From assembly GCF_001306915.1 (NCBI RefSeq), contig NZ_LJTC01000002.1:196108-260107 (forward strand): a stretch of DNA of 64,000 nt, in the 5' to 3' direction. Source of the DNA: Pseudoalteromonas lipolytica (GTDB lineage: Bacteria; Pseudomonadota; Gammaproteobacteria; Enterobacterales; Alteromonadaceae). The translations under genes were made by a program, and so were the position numbers. Within the stretch, counting starts at the first letter, position 1. Each line of letters opens with the position of its first letter. Of the stretch, positions 1 to 8,520 are shown in pieces. Under the pieces are notes generated by a model. The model made no database searches, was not told the DNA's origin, and worked only from the letters and a program-made list of their open reading frames with translations.

Positions 1-949
1 TTTGGTTTTTACGCTGTGTTACGGCACGAATACCTGGTTGCTGAGACTTTTCTTTTTCAATCCATGTACCACCTAATTGCGGCTCACGGCTTGAACCAAC
101 AAACACACTAATATGGCTTCGGCTTGCAGGTAAAATGGTTGCAGGGTGCAGTACTTTCGCACCAAACGTTGCCATTTCTGCCGCTTCATCAAAGCTTAAG
201 CGTGCAATTGGGCTTGCTTTAGCGCATAAACGCGGATCAGTACTAAAAATACCCACAACATCGGTCCAAATATGCACGCTTTTTGCATTAATTGCTTCAG
301 CGAGTAATGCAGCACTGTAATCTGAACCACCACGGCCTAAAGTGGTCGTTTGATTGTGCTCATTGCTACCAATAAAACCTTGAGTTACCACAACATGGTC
401 ATCAAGTAGCGGCACTAAATGCTCTTTAGCAGCCGCAGCGGTTGCTGCAACATTTGGGGTAGCTTTAGCAAATTGGCTATCTGTTTTTAGCACTTTACGT
501 ACATCAAAACGCACCGCATCAAGACCTTGACCGCGTAATACTTGAGTAAATAAATACGATGACAAACGCTCGCCAAAGCTCAGTAGTTCATCTTGATCTG
601 CTACTGACTTAGCCCCGTCTGATGCTAGCTTTTGAAAAGCCTTGAGCGTTTCATTAAAGCCATGTACTAAATCAGCATCCAGTGACAGCTCTGCCAAGAT
701 TGCTTCTTGAATGGCGACAACGCCAGTAATGTGCTCATCACGTTCAGCCGCACTCAAATCAGCTTTACATAATGCAACTAAATGGTTTGTCACGCCCGCA
801 CTGGCACTCACAGCAACTATACGTACTTGATTATCAGCACAAATGATTTCAGCGCAGCGGCTCATAGCATCAAAGTTAGCTACACTGGTGCCACCAAATT
901 TTGCAACAACGTAATCTGATTTTCTGTTGGCGGCTAATTGGGTATTCAT
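1..949 (-). CDS. lysC: Aspartokinase III, lysine-sensitive (partial, C-terminus off the left edge)
   Basis: This encodes the first 316 or so residues of aspartate kinase, which phosphorylates L-aspartate at the head of lysine, threonine, methionine and diaminopimelate synthesis. The N-terminal motif VAKFGGTSVANFDAM is the nucleotide-binding signature of the kinase domain. Further in, TTTLGRGGSDYSAALLAEA and EAAEMATFGAKVLHPAT match E. coli LysC closely. The C-terminal ACT domains, which bind lysine, lie outside the window. The ATG at 947-949 follows an AAGGAG ribosome site at 954-960. A lysine riboswitch precedes the gene and supports the lysine-controlled LysC isozyme over ThrA or MetL; no fused homoserine dehydrogenase can be judged from the part seen. 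Confidence 0.95.
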   Translation of the reverse strand, partial: MNTQLAANRKSDYVVAKFGGTSVANFDAMSRCAEIICADNQVRIVAVSASAGVTNHLVALCKADLSAAERDEHITGVVAIQEAILAELSLDADLVHGFNETLKAFQKLASDGAKSVADQDELLSFGERLSSYLFTQVLRGQGLDAVRFDVRKVLKTDSQFAKATPNVAATAAAAKEHLVPLLDDHVVVTQGFIGSNEHNQTTTLGRGGSDYSAALLAEAINAKSVHIWTDVVGIFSTDPRLCAKASPIARLSFDEAAEMATFGAKVLHPATILPASRSHISVFVGSSREPQLGGTWIEKEKSQQPGIRAVTQRKNQ

Positions 950-1029
950 GTCGTCTCCTTTTGTGGAAAACTATCCACAGTAATTCAAGAAGAACTCGGC
1001 AAGGGGGTGCTTTGAAAATAAAGAGTAGT

Positions 1030-1200
1030 CCATGCCAGAAGCTCTCCACCTAGTTTGGTGACAGTTTTGAGGATTCAGCCCCATAAACCGAAAAATAACC
1101 GTGACGTCCGGTTAATTTTCTCGGCGAGTACTTCCCTCATTAATGGTCATTGGCGTTCGTCACCTCACATTAATTACCTAAGTATCGCACCTCTTCTGAA
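1030..1200 (-). ncRNA. Lysine riboswitch (L box) upstream of lysC
   Basis: Read on the minus strand, this leader carries the conserved lysine-aptamer blocks in order: CAGAAGAGGTGCGAT, GAGGTGACGAACGCC, TCGCCGAGA, GGGGCTGAATCCTC, ACTGTCACC and GGTGGAGAGCTTCTGG. The first and last blocks pair (CAGAAG with CTTCTG) to close the aptamer. These match the E. coli lysC aptamer. About 80 nt separate the aptamer from the lysC start. I see no strong hairpin with a U-run there, only a small stem at 965-982 (TGTGGA/TCCACA), so control of translation start is more likely than termination; that is inference. Confidence 0.93.
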
Positions 1201-1229
1201 TGTTAAGTTAACACCTGGTTAAAATAACA

Positions 1230-1253
1230 AAGCCTGCTGTTAAAAGCAGGCTT
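1230..1253 (-). terminator. Intrinsic terminator after nhaD
   Basis: The stem AAGCCTGCT/AGCAGGCTT with a 6-nt loop is followed on the minus strand by TTGTTATTTT. It sits 38 nt past the nhaD stop and 30 nt before the lysine riboswitch, so it separates the two transcripts. Confidence 0.75.
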
Positions 1254-1291
1254 CGAAAGTTAACGTTTAGACGTCTAGCTGTCAAGTTGTT

Positions 1292-2542
1292 TTATGAAAT
1301 TAAACTGCCCGCTAAGTGCGAACCGTAATAACCAACGGTATAAGCAATTAATAAATAAACCGACATTTTAAGATAGCTCATAAAGGTTAGTGCTTTTACC
1401 TTACTCATGGCAATAATACCTGCCGCAGAGCCGATTATAAGCATTGAGCCACCGACCCCAGTTGCGTAAGTAAACGACAGCCATTGCTGAGGGCTCATCA
1501 CAATATCAGCTTTTAAAAGTGCTGCAGTTAGAGGTACGTTATCTACCGCCGCTGATAATAGCCCCATCAGGTAGTTGGCATATTCCGGTGCCATCAACTC
1601 ATATAAGTGAGTAAATTTAGCAAGCATACCGACTTCTTTTAATGCACCAACGAGTAATAATACCCCGACGAAGAACAATAAGGTGTCGTATTCAATTTCA
1701 CGAATATAATCGATGATTTTTTTGTTTACGTCTTTTTTGCGCATTAAAAATTGCGCAACCAAAAACATAAGTGATAAACCAAATAAAAAGGTTAACAGCG
1801 GCGGCACACTATAAAGCACACTCAAAGTTAACGTGGCAATAATCGTCGAGAAGAAGATAACCGCAATGGTAATATCTGTTTTTTCGATGCGACGGGCAGC
1901 TTGTTTTTCAAACACAACATTACCCGACATACCCACCGACAACATTGCCGCCAGCAGTGCAACACTTGTCAGTGCAGGGGCAATTAATAATAGTAGATTA
2001 GCAATGGTGACTTTTTCGTCTAAGAAAATCATCAGGGTTGTAACATCACCGGTGATCAACGACACCCCACCCGAGTTAACACTAAATACAATTAAGGTCG
2101 CATACTTTATTAATTTTTTAGGATCTAACTTAAGTGACATCACCACCGCAAGCGAGATTAAAGTTGCCGTTATGTTGTCTGAAATAGATGAAAATAGAAA
2201 TGCAAAACCACCAATCAGAAACATCAGCTTTCGTTCACTGATTTGATTTGGCATAATTTTATGAACAATATTCTGGATAAAGCCTTTAGAGTTTAAATAC
2301 GCTACAAAGGTCATCGCAGCCATTAAGAATAGCCACAAAGTCGCGATTTCTAATATGTTGTGATCCAGTTGATGTTGTATGGTTTCTGGGCTTTGCCCAT
2401 GAATTGGAGAGATAAATAAGATAATCCAGCATAAAGTGCCAAAAAAAAGCGTCGTTTTGGCCTTGTTTACATGGATAATATCCTCTATAACGATAAGCAA
2501 AAATGCCACCGCTATCAGGGTTAGGATAAGTGGGGTTACCAT
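1292..2542 (-). CDS. nhaD: NhaD-type Na+/H+ antiporter
   Basis: A 416-residue inner-membrane protein that exchanges Na+ (or Li+) for protons, giving salt and alkali tolerance. The sequence has about a dozen hydrophobic segments. Near the N-terminus it has EDIIHVNKAKTTLFFGTL, close to the EDxxHVNKAKTALFFGTL signature of NhaD proteins from Vibrio and Alkalimonas. SSISDNITATLISLA and SAAVDNVPLTAALL are the paired half-helix motifs with buried Asp-Asn residues typical of the IT superfamily (ArsB/NhaD). It is monocistronic: a terminator follows and the condensin operon diverges upstream. The ribosome site (AAAGG, about 15 nt upstream) is weak. Some NhaD relatives lack about 50 N-terminal residues, so the short form is normal. 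Confidence 0.9.
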   Translation of the reverse strand: MVTPLILTLIAVAFLLIVIEDIIHVNKAKTTLFFGTLCWIILFISPIHGQSPETIQHQLDHNILEIATLWLFLMAAMTFVAYLNSKGFIQNIVHKIMPNQISERKLMFLIGGFAFLFSSISDNITATLISLAVVMSLKLDPKKLIKYATLIVFSVNSGGVSLITGDVTTLMIFLDEKVTIANLLLLIAPALTSVALLAAMLSVGMSGNVVFEKQAARRIEKTDITIAVIFFSTIIATLTLSVLYSVPPLLTFLFGLSLMFLVAQFLMRKKDVNKKIIDYIREIEYDTLLFFVGVLLLVGALKEVGMLAKFTHLYELMAPEYANYLMGLLSAAVDNVPLTAALLKADIVMSPQQWLSFTYATGVGGSMLIIGSAAGIIAMSKVKALTFMSYLKMSVYLLIAYTVGYYGSHLAGSLIS

Positions 2543-2690
2543 GGTGTTTGAACAACCTTTATAATAATGTAAAAATTGTAAGTCGAGTGTTTCGGCGCGG
2601 ATTCTAGCAGCATAGAAAGCATAAAACTATTCTCAATTACATAATTTACTACTAATCGCCAACACCAAAGTCTGAATTTACTGGAGCCTT

Positions 2691-3965
2691 ATGATCCCAG
2701 CTAAAAAGTTATTAAATACCCTTACTGAACATTGGGGGGTGTTAGAACTGCTATTTAAACGTTTTAAGATGGCTGATTTCAGCTTGAAAGACGTACAAAA
2801 TGCGATAAAACAAAAGCAGCCTTCATGGTCAAACGAACGCATTTATAAAGAAACAAATCGTTTATTGAATCAAGATATTATCATTCCACTGGCAAAATCA
2901 TCACAGTTAGAAATAAACCGCGCGATCGCCGATTTTGCGACTTTCTTGCTACAAGAAGAGCACTTAGGTCTTGCTCAAGAGATTAGCGTGCTCGTTGATG
3001 ACTTAGCTCGCCTTGGCAATCGCCTTGCTAAAGCCGGTGAAATTGAAGATTACGACGAGCTTCGCCGCTTTAGCCGCATTATGGATGATCGGGTACGCAA
3101 AATAATGAAATTGTTTGCCCACAATGAAAACGCAATTTTAAATATTGTTGAGCAAGCAAAAGCAGACAACGCGGTGCAATCACTGCAAAAACGCTATCAG
3201 GCTGTAATTGAAGCGTTCGATGAATACATCGAGCCTATGCTGGAAATGGTGGATATTCGAGGTGACTTCCACGCTTGCTTTAATACCATCGAAGCGCAAA
3301 TTAGCGCGCAAATACAGCAAATTGACCGCCTTGGTAAGTCATATCAAGACAAGCGCATGCTTGAACAATTACGTACCCGTATTTTAGAAATGCATTTAGT
3401 TGGCCGTGAAAGCTTACGTAAAAGCGCCGATATGCTGATGCCGTTACGTGAAGAGTTACGCCGCAACAACCTAATTACTCGCCAAGCGGCTAAAGTGCTT
3501 GGTTTAGTGCGTAAAAATGGCGTCGATAACATGTTAAGTGCAGTACAGCCTAACTTTGTTTCAGACGCGCAACGCTTTTCACTTGGTCAGCAACGTCATA
3601 TCGTGGCCTATATGGCAGGCTTAGTTGACTTTGAGCACGATGAATATCAACTACCAGAGCATGATGATGTGCCCGCCTATCAAAGCCCGTATATTCCTGA
3701 TTACAACGACGTTAAAACACAATTTAGAAAACGCTTTAAAAAAGCCAGCAAAAAAGCTCAGCCGCTGCTTAGTTTCTTAGATGAAAGCTACCCAGATCTA
3801 GAGGCTGACGAAATGCTGTTCTTATATCAAAAATTGATTAGCGATGGCGACCTTGAAATCAGCCAAAGCCAAGAGAAAGTAAAAATAAAAATTGCCCAGC
3901 AACACTTCTCTCTTTATCCATTTAACTCATCGATTGCTGACGATAAAAAAGCAACAGAGCAATAA
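2691..3965 (+). CDS. Condensin kleisin subunit, MksF/JetA-like
   Basis: A 424-residue cytoplasmic protein, first of three tightly packed genes forming a MukBEF/MksBEF-like condensin. In this family the kleisin bridges the two SMC ATPase heads and binds two copies of the E subunit. The N-terminus (residues 1-75) has a winged-helix-like region, and residues 75-260 are strongly helical and charged, as in MukF/MksF middle domains. The C-terminal 90 residues would form the cap-binding winged helix. The ATG has a GGAG site 5 nt upstream, and the stop lies 2 nt before the next gene. The assignment rests mostly on the operon order kleisin-E-SMC, the usual mksF-mksE-mksB order; direct sequence recognition is moderate. 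Wadjet JetA is the main alternative. Confidence 0.65.
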   Translation: MIPAKKLLNTLTEHWGVLELLFKRFKMADFSLKDVQNAIKQKQPSWSNERIYKETNRLLNQDIIIPLAKSSQLEINRAIADFATFLLQEEHLGLAQEISVLVDDLARLGNRLAKAGEIEDYDELRRFSRIMDDRVRKIMKLFAHNENAILNIVEQAKADNAVQSLQKRYQAVIEAFDEYIEPMLEMVDIRGDFHACFNTIEAQISAQIQQIDRLGKSYQDKRMLEQLRTRILEMHLVGRESLRKSADMLMPLREELRRNNLITRQAAKVLGLVRKNGVDNMLSAVQPNFVSDAQRFSLGQQRHIVAYMAGLVDFEHDEYQLPEHDDVPAYQSPYIPDYNDVKTQFRKRFKKASKKAQPLLSFLDESYPDLEADEMLFLYQKLISDGDLEISQSQEKVKIKIAQQHFSLYPFNSSIADDKKATEQ

Positions 3966-3967
3966 CC

Positions 3968-4513
3968 ATGACAGATATTAATTTAGATGATTTAACGCAT
4001 CTGCAAGCTATTAATAAAAAGCTCACATCAGGCTACCACATTAGCGAACAAGACACGCTGATGTGGCAAGAGCTTGATCAACACATTGATGCTTATCGCT
4101 CGTTATTTAACGCCCTTGGCCATGACCTACAACACGATAGCCGTGGCTTTTACTATTTTGGTAGCGACGAAAGCACCCCAAATATGGGTAAAATTTCGCG
4201 TGCCATCGCACTGACTATCTACATTTTGATTGAGAACTATGCCAATACTGGTAAAGATCCAATGCGGGCCTTGTTTGACGAAGTAAACGACCTTGAACTA
4301 ATGCAAACCTTAGTGCAAATCAACAAGCATTTGTTTGATCAATTAGAAATCTTCTCAGGCTCAGATTTACGCAAAGACGTTTACCTACGTATGGTGCGTT
4401 TAGGTCTTGCTCGCGAAGTAGAAAATGGCTTTATGCTGCAAGCACCTATTTATCGTTATATCGATGCATTGATGGAAGTAAACGAAGAAACCTACCTAGG
4501 AGATGACGAATAA
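3968..4513 (+). CDS. Condensin subunit MksE/JetB-like
   Basis: A 181-residue acidic, helical protein without membrane segments. Its size and position between the kleisin and the SMC gene fit MksE/JetB (MukE-like), which has tandem winged-helix domains, binds the kleisin and helps the complex contact DNA. DSRGFYYFGSD looks like the beta-wing of the first winged helix, and LRKDVYLRMVRLGLAREVENGFML like the recognition helix and wing of the second. The start is 2 nt after the mksF-like stop, and the stop TAA shares one base with the next ATG (TAATG), so translation of all three genes is probably coupled. Confidence 0.65.
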   Translation: MTDINLDDLTHLQAINKKLTSGYHISEQDTLMWQELDQHIDAYRSLFNALGHDLQHDSRGFYYFGSDESTPNMGKISRAIALTIYILIENYANTGKDPMRALFDEVNDLELMQTLVQINKHLFDQLEIFSGSDLRKDVYLRMVRLGLAREVENGFMLQAPIYRYIDALMEVNEETYLGDDE

Positions 4514-6105
4514 TGCAAAGCCAAAGCCTTTACGGACTCAGCAAACTTGCGCTTTTAAATACCGCAGGCTATGCAAAATGCGTGATCCCACTGGATAAAA
4601 GTAGCTCTATTTGTGCACCGAATAATACCGGTAAAAGCTCGGTAATTAATGCCCTGCAATTTCCACTGATTAATGATTTGCGTTTAACAGAATGGGATGG
4701 CCACGATTTAGACGAAACCCGAAAATTCTACTTTTCGTCAGATCAATCCTATATTTTACTCGAAGCTGACCTGCCTAATGGCCCTGTGGTGATTGGTGTT
4801 GCCGGCCTAGGTAAAATTGCTGGTTACGCGCATCAGTTTTTTTGCTACCCAGGTAAGTTGAACCTTGAACACTACACGCAAGGCAAAACTATTGTAAAAT
4901 TCACCAAGCTTTTTAATCACTTAAAAGAGCAAGGTTTCAATCCAATTGAATTAAAAGCGCAAGAGCTAAACGCCTTACTCACTGGCGGCGCAACCCCATT
5001 TGATGGCGATATCAACTTAAAGATGATCCCCCTCAATAACGTGCAAGATTCAGCGATTTACAAAGAAATTTTCCGCCGTATCCTTAACTTGCATAAGTTA
5101 GGTGCCAGTGATGTTAAACGCTTTATGCTACGTGTATTTGAGCGCCATATGTCAAACTCACGGGTTGATTTTTATGAGGTTTGGCGACGTTCATTTGATA
5201 AAGTGAATCGCGCTAAACGTGAATTAAAAGCCCTTGAGTCAATGCAAGAGCCAATTGCAGCTCTTGAATCTATGCTTGAAAACCAAACGGTTTTAAAAGG
5301 TAAGCTTGCTGCTTATGCGCCAAAAATTGACCAAGCACTAATAGACTTTGAAACCTATCAACAAGAGCAACTCACTGAGCTAAATATTGCCCTTGAGGAT
5401 ATCGAGCACGAAAAGCATGAGTTCGAACAAAAGCAGCAGCTGTATATTCAGCAATCGCGCGATATTGAGCGCAAACAAACTCAAATTGAACAGTGGTTTT
5501 TAGACTATCGAGCGCTTAAATCTGAGTTTGAATTGGTTAATAAAGCCACTTTAAAAGTCAGCCTTACTCAGCTTAAACAAGATTATGAATCGCTATCGCA
5601 TTCATTGAGCAGTGCCCAAGGGCAAAGCTTGCACACCCTTGATTACCGTATTAGCGAAACACAAAAGCAAATCAAGAGCTTAAAATTACAGCTGAAGAAC
5701 CTCGAGTTCAATTTATTCACCCGTATGCGTGAAGATTTATCTTTGAAAGAAGTTGAAGAGATTTCGCGTATTCTGAACCCAGATATCTTATCGTTTGCCA
5801 CCACCAGCAATGGTGATGTTGAGATCACAGACGAAGATGCCTTTGGGGAGTTCTTAGAGCAGTTATCGGCTAACGTGAAAGGCGGTGTACTGACTCTGCC
5901 AGGTGCGACGATTAAACTTAAAAAGCTAAGCCCAGTGCAAATGCAAACTGGCGAAAATAAAGAGCAATTAACTGCGCAACTTGCTGCTCTTGAAAACTCA
6001 CTGAAAGAGTTTAAACAACAGCGCGAAGTCGCTGCTAATGTCGCCGAAAAGCGATGCACAAACCCTGCTAAAAGAGCAATTAAATGCAGAGCGCGAACAA
6101 GTTGA
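4513..6105 (+). CDS. SMC-like condensin ATPase (MksB/JetC-like), N-terminal part before a frameshift
   Basis: This is the first 530 codons of an SMC-type ATPase that with the two preceding genes would form a MukBEF-like condensin. The Walker A region at residues 35-43 reads APNNTGKSS, with Ala where most SMC proteins have the first Gly. Residues 270-400 are a long Gln/Glu/Lys-rich coiled coil, and about 410-480 would be the hinge region. The frame runs into a stop at 6103-6105, and the last 20 or so residues (after VAANVAE) are out-of-frame junk. The true reading continues one base on, in the frame that ends at 7207. Removing one A from the run at 6048-6051 gives a continuous protein of about 898 residues, the usual MksB size. 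Confidence 0.75.
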   Translation: MQSQSLYGLSKLALLNTAGYAKCVIPLDKSSSICAPNNTGKSSVINALQFPLINDLRLTEWDGHDLDETRKFYFSSDQSYILLEADLPNGPVVIGVAGLGKIAGYAHQFFCYPGKLNLEHYTQGKTIVKFTKLFNHLKEQGFNPIELKAQELNALLTGGATPFDGDINLKMIPLNNVQDSAIYKEIFRRILNLHKLGASDVKRFMLRVFERHMSNSRVDFYEVWRRSFDKVNRAKRELKALESMQEPIAALESMLENQTVLKGKLAAYAPKIDQALIDFETYQQEQLTELNIALEDIEHEKHEFEQKQQLYIQQSRDIERKQTQIEQWFLDYRALKSEFELVNKATLKVSLTQLKQDYESLSHSLSSAQGQSLHTLDYRISETQKQIKSLKLQLKNLEFNLFTRMREDLSLKEVEEISRILNPDILSFATTSNGDVEITDEDAFGEFLEQLSANVKGGVLTLPGATIKLKKLSPVQMQTGENKEQLTAQLAALENSLKEFKQQREVAANVAEKRCTNPAKRAIKCRARTS

Positions 6106-7207
6106 CGACTACCTGCAAGACATTCAAAAGAACAGTGGCTCAATCAGCGATCGTCGCTCAATTATCAAGTCGAAAAAAGATTTGCTCGCGCGCCAAGCTG
6201 ACCGTTTACGCCAAGTTAAATCTGAACGTATCGATCACACCCTTGATGTTTACTCAGGAAAAGTCACTCCGTACATGATTGAAATCAGTATTGATTTTGA
6301 TAACTTAAGTGACCTCATTCACCACTTCAATAAAGACTGCCAAGAGTTACGTAACTTTGATATCAACGTACGTAACACCTACCTGCATATTTACAATGCA
6401 GGTATTACTAAATTTGATAACGAAAACGATGAGTTTACTAAATACGAAAAGCTTATTAGCGCGTTTCATAACATCGATAACGAGCGCGATGCGGTTGAAC
6501 GTCAAGGCAGAGTTGCGTTAACCGAAGTAGCCGCTACTATTAAAGGTTTGCGCGAAGACTTAGACCGCCTGCGCCGTGAAATGAACAGCTTTAATAAAGG
6601 GATTAGTCAGCACCGTATCTCTAATCTTCAAGCATTCAAAATTAATGTTATTCCGCGCAAGATGTTAGTTGATAGCATTGATACTATTATTAGTACCTCA
6701 AATCAGTTTGAGCAAGGCGATACCCTAGACCTATTAAGCCAAGAGCCATATAGCGAATCTGCGGTAAACGAAGCGAAAGATCATTTGATTAAGCTTGCCT
6801 CTGAAAAAGCCGGTTTAACACTGACCGACTTATTCGATATTCGTTTTGAAGTCGTGAACCGTGCTGGTGAAACTGAGCACTTCGAAAAAATTGACTCAGC
6901 CGGTTCTAACGGTACGCGTATTACCATTAAGTTACTTTGCGGCATGCTGTTTATTCGTTACTTATTAAGCGACCAAGAACAAAACTTGTATCGTATTCCG
7001 ATTTATATCGATGAAGCAGCCGATATCGACCCACAAAACCAAAAAGCAATTATCGAAACCGCGCTTAGCTTTGGCTTTGTGCCGATTTTTGCCTCAGTTA
7101 AACCACAAGTTAGCTGTGATTACATCGTACCTATTCGCACTGTTAAAGATGGCGCACAAAACTGGGTCGATGAAAAAGACTGGATAGAAGTGGAACACAG
7201 TGCTTAA
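6038..7207 (+). CDS. SMC-like condensin ATPase (MksB/JetC-like), C-terminal part after the frameshift
   Basis: The second half of the split SMC gene; the ATG at 6038 is only the first in-frame ATG, has no convincing ribosome site and is probably not a real start. Genuine homologous sequence begins about SDAQTLLKEQLNAE. Residues 10-200 of this frame are the returning coiled coil. GSNGTRIT at 289-296 is the degenerate ABC signature loop seen in MksB-type proteins, and IYIDEAADID at 322-331 is Walker B with the catalytic Glu. So head, both coiled-coil arms and Walker B all survive, split over two frames. No JetD/MksG nuclease gene follows; the next gene is a lipoprotein 122 nt on. Confidence 0.75.
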   Translation: MSPKSDAQTLLKEQLNAEREQVDDYLQDIQKNSGSISDRRSIIKSKKDLLARQADRLRQVKSERIDHTLDVYSGKVTPYMIEISIDFDNLSDLIHHFNKDCQELRNFDINVRNTYLHIYNAGITKFDNENDEFTKYEKLISAFHNIDNERDAVERQGRVALTEVAATIKGLREDLDRLRREMNSFNKGISQHRISNLQAFKINVIPRKMLVDSIDTIISTSNQFEQGDTLDLLSQEPYSESAVNEAKDHLIKLASEKAGLTLTDLFDIRFEVVNRAGETEHFEKIDSAGSNGTRITIKLLCGMLFIRYLLSDQEQNLYRIPIYIDEAADIDPQNQKAIIETALSFGFVPIFASVKPQVSCDYIVPIRTVKDGAQNWVDEKDWIEVEHSA

Positions 7208-7329
7208 TTACAAACTATTACAGTACTTTTTTGTAAATGTGCCATAGTTTTTAAATAATCATTCAGTTGAGTATTTTTTGTGTTATGTTATCAATCAAGT
7301 AGTGGAAATTTTGCCAAGGAGCAAACAAT

Positions 7330-7878
7330 ATGAAGAACTTATTAATCGCGACGGCTGTACTATTTTTAGCAGCCTGTGCTAAAACGCCTGATTGGGATTA
7401 CGACAAATCAGCCGATTTTAGTAATTATAAAACCTTCTCTTGGGTACCGAATGCCAGCTTGACTAAAAATGTATCGAACTACCAAATTAGTCCTTTAATG
7501 GAAAAGCGGGTTCGTGAAGCCGTTAATGCTGAACTTGAAAAAAGCGGTATGAAGCTAGTTGATTTAGCACAAGCAGATGTGCTGATTAACTACCATGCCT
7601 CTGTTGATACTAAAATTGATGTAGATACCTTCAACGTAGGTTACGGTGCACGCTGGAATTACTGGGGTATGGGTTATAACACGCAAACAACTGCTCGCGA
7701 ATACGAAGTGGGTACGTTAATTTTAGACGTGGTAGACCGTGCTTCTAACCAATTAGTTTGGCGTGGTGCGAAAGAAGGTCGTTTGCAAAAGAACCAATCA
7801 CCTGAAAAGCGCACTGAAGTTATCAAAGAGACTGTTGCTAACATTCTAAGTAACTTCCCACCAAAACCTCAGCAATAA
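7330..7878 (+). CDS. DUF4136-family lipoprotein
   Basis: A 182-residue predicted outer-membrane or periplasmic lipoprotein. The N-terminus MKNLLIATAVLFLAACAKT is a signal peptide with lipobox LAAC (Cys16). The mature part (DWDYDKSADFSNYKTFSWVP, then IDTFNV-like and YEVGTLILDVVD-like strands) follows the DUF4136 pattern seen in many proteobacterial lipoproteins of unknown role. It has its own ribosome site (AAGGAG, 7 nt upstream) and a terminator behind it, so it is monocistronic. A possible promoter, TTGAGT-N16-TATCAA, lies at 7267-7294. Function is unknown. Confidence 0.85.
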   Translation: MKNLLIATAVLFLAACAKTPDWDYDKSADFSNYKTFSWVPNASLTKNVSNYQISPLMEKRVREAVNAELEKSGMKLVDLAQADVLINYHASVDTKIDVDTFNVGYGARWNYWGMGYNTQTTAREYEVGTLILDVVDRASNQLVWRGAKEGRLQKNQSPEKRTEVIKETVANILSNFPPKPQQ

Positions 7879-7897
7879 GCCTTTTACATAATTTTGA

Positions 7898-7925
7898 AAA
7901 GCTCACAAATTGTGAGCTTTTTTGT
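7898..7925 (+). terminator. Intrinsic terminator after the DUF4136 lipoprotein
   Basis: A stem AAAGCTCACAA/TTGTGAGCTTT followed by TTTTTGTTTG, 20 nt past the stop codon. Confidence 0.85.
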
Positions 7926-8016
7926 TTGTGAAGATCAAAGTTTGCTATGATGCTTTAACTTAAATAACTCTAAATGGAATTAGGGGTCTTAGAGAAAAGA
8001 TCCAAAAAGGAATAAA

Positions 8017-8319
8017 ATGAAATTAACTTGCCCAAACTGTAAAACCATAATTGCGACTAAAGATATAAAAAAGGTTAATACAAACAGCCTCTTCATTGAA
8101 AATCAATGCCCCTCTTGTCAAGCATGGTTTTGCTTAAATAAAACACAGACGATTTTAAAAATTTCCGGTATTTCTCTATTGTTAATAACTAGCTTGCTTA
8201 ATATTTTTAATATTAAAGCTGAATATAGCCTAGCTTTTTCGGTCATTGGATTTATAGGTATTTTTGTTGCTCTCATCATTACTTTCTTTGGTAAATATGA
8301 TGCGGTTAAAAATAAATAA
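8017..8319 (+). CDS. Small zinc-ribbon membrane protein
   Basis: A 100-residue protein with an N-terminal two-knuckle Cys4 motif, CPNCKTII...CPSCQAW (Cys5, Cys8, Cys32, Cys35 approximately), followed by two hydrophobic helices at about 49-65 and 70-92. The layout suggests a zinc ribbon on the cytoplasmic side anchored by a helical hairpin. It is preceded by AAAAGGA 5 nt before the ATG and followed by a terminator. The base composition is noticeably more AT-rich than its neighbours, which may mean acquisition. I do not recognise a family with an assigned role. Confidence 0.7.
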   Translation: MKLTCPNCKTIIATKDIKKVNTNSLFIENQCPSCQAWFCLNKTQTILKISGISLLLITSLLNIFNIKAEYSLAFSVIGFIGIFVALIITFFGKYDAVKNK

Positions 8320-8375
8320 TCAAACTGAAACACACATCTTTTTTAAATAATAAATAGACACAGCTCTTATTGCAC

Positions 8376-8399
8376 AACCGCGCCTTAGCGCGGTTTTTT
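8376..8399 (+). terminator. Intrinsic terminator after the zinc-ribbon gene
   Basis: AACCGCGC/GCGCGGTT stem with a 4-nt loop followed by TTTT. Confidence 0.85.
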
Positions 8400-8520
8400 G
8401 TTACCTGCTGAAATCTGGTTGGAGTGGTATAACTCAGTGATTCAGATACAATACCTGCAATTTCTAGTGCGCTCTTAACGGCCACTGCAACGAGTTAATC
8501 AAAATAATAGAGAGTTTTAG

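Noticed and set aside
2691..7207. A complete Wadjet (JetABCD) defence system
   Set aside because: No JetD/TOPRIM nuclease gene lies on either side, so only a three-gene condensin can be claimed.
8400..8520. Cobalamin riboswitch or Fur box before the TonB receptor
   Set aside because: The 120-nt region shows neither the B12-box sequence nor a GATAAT-type Fur palindrome.
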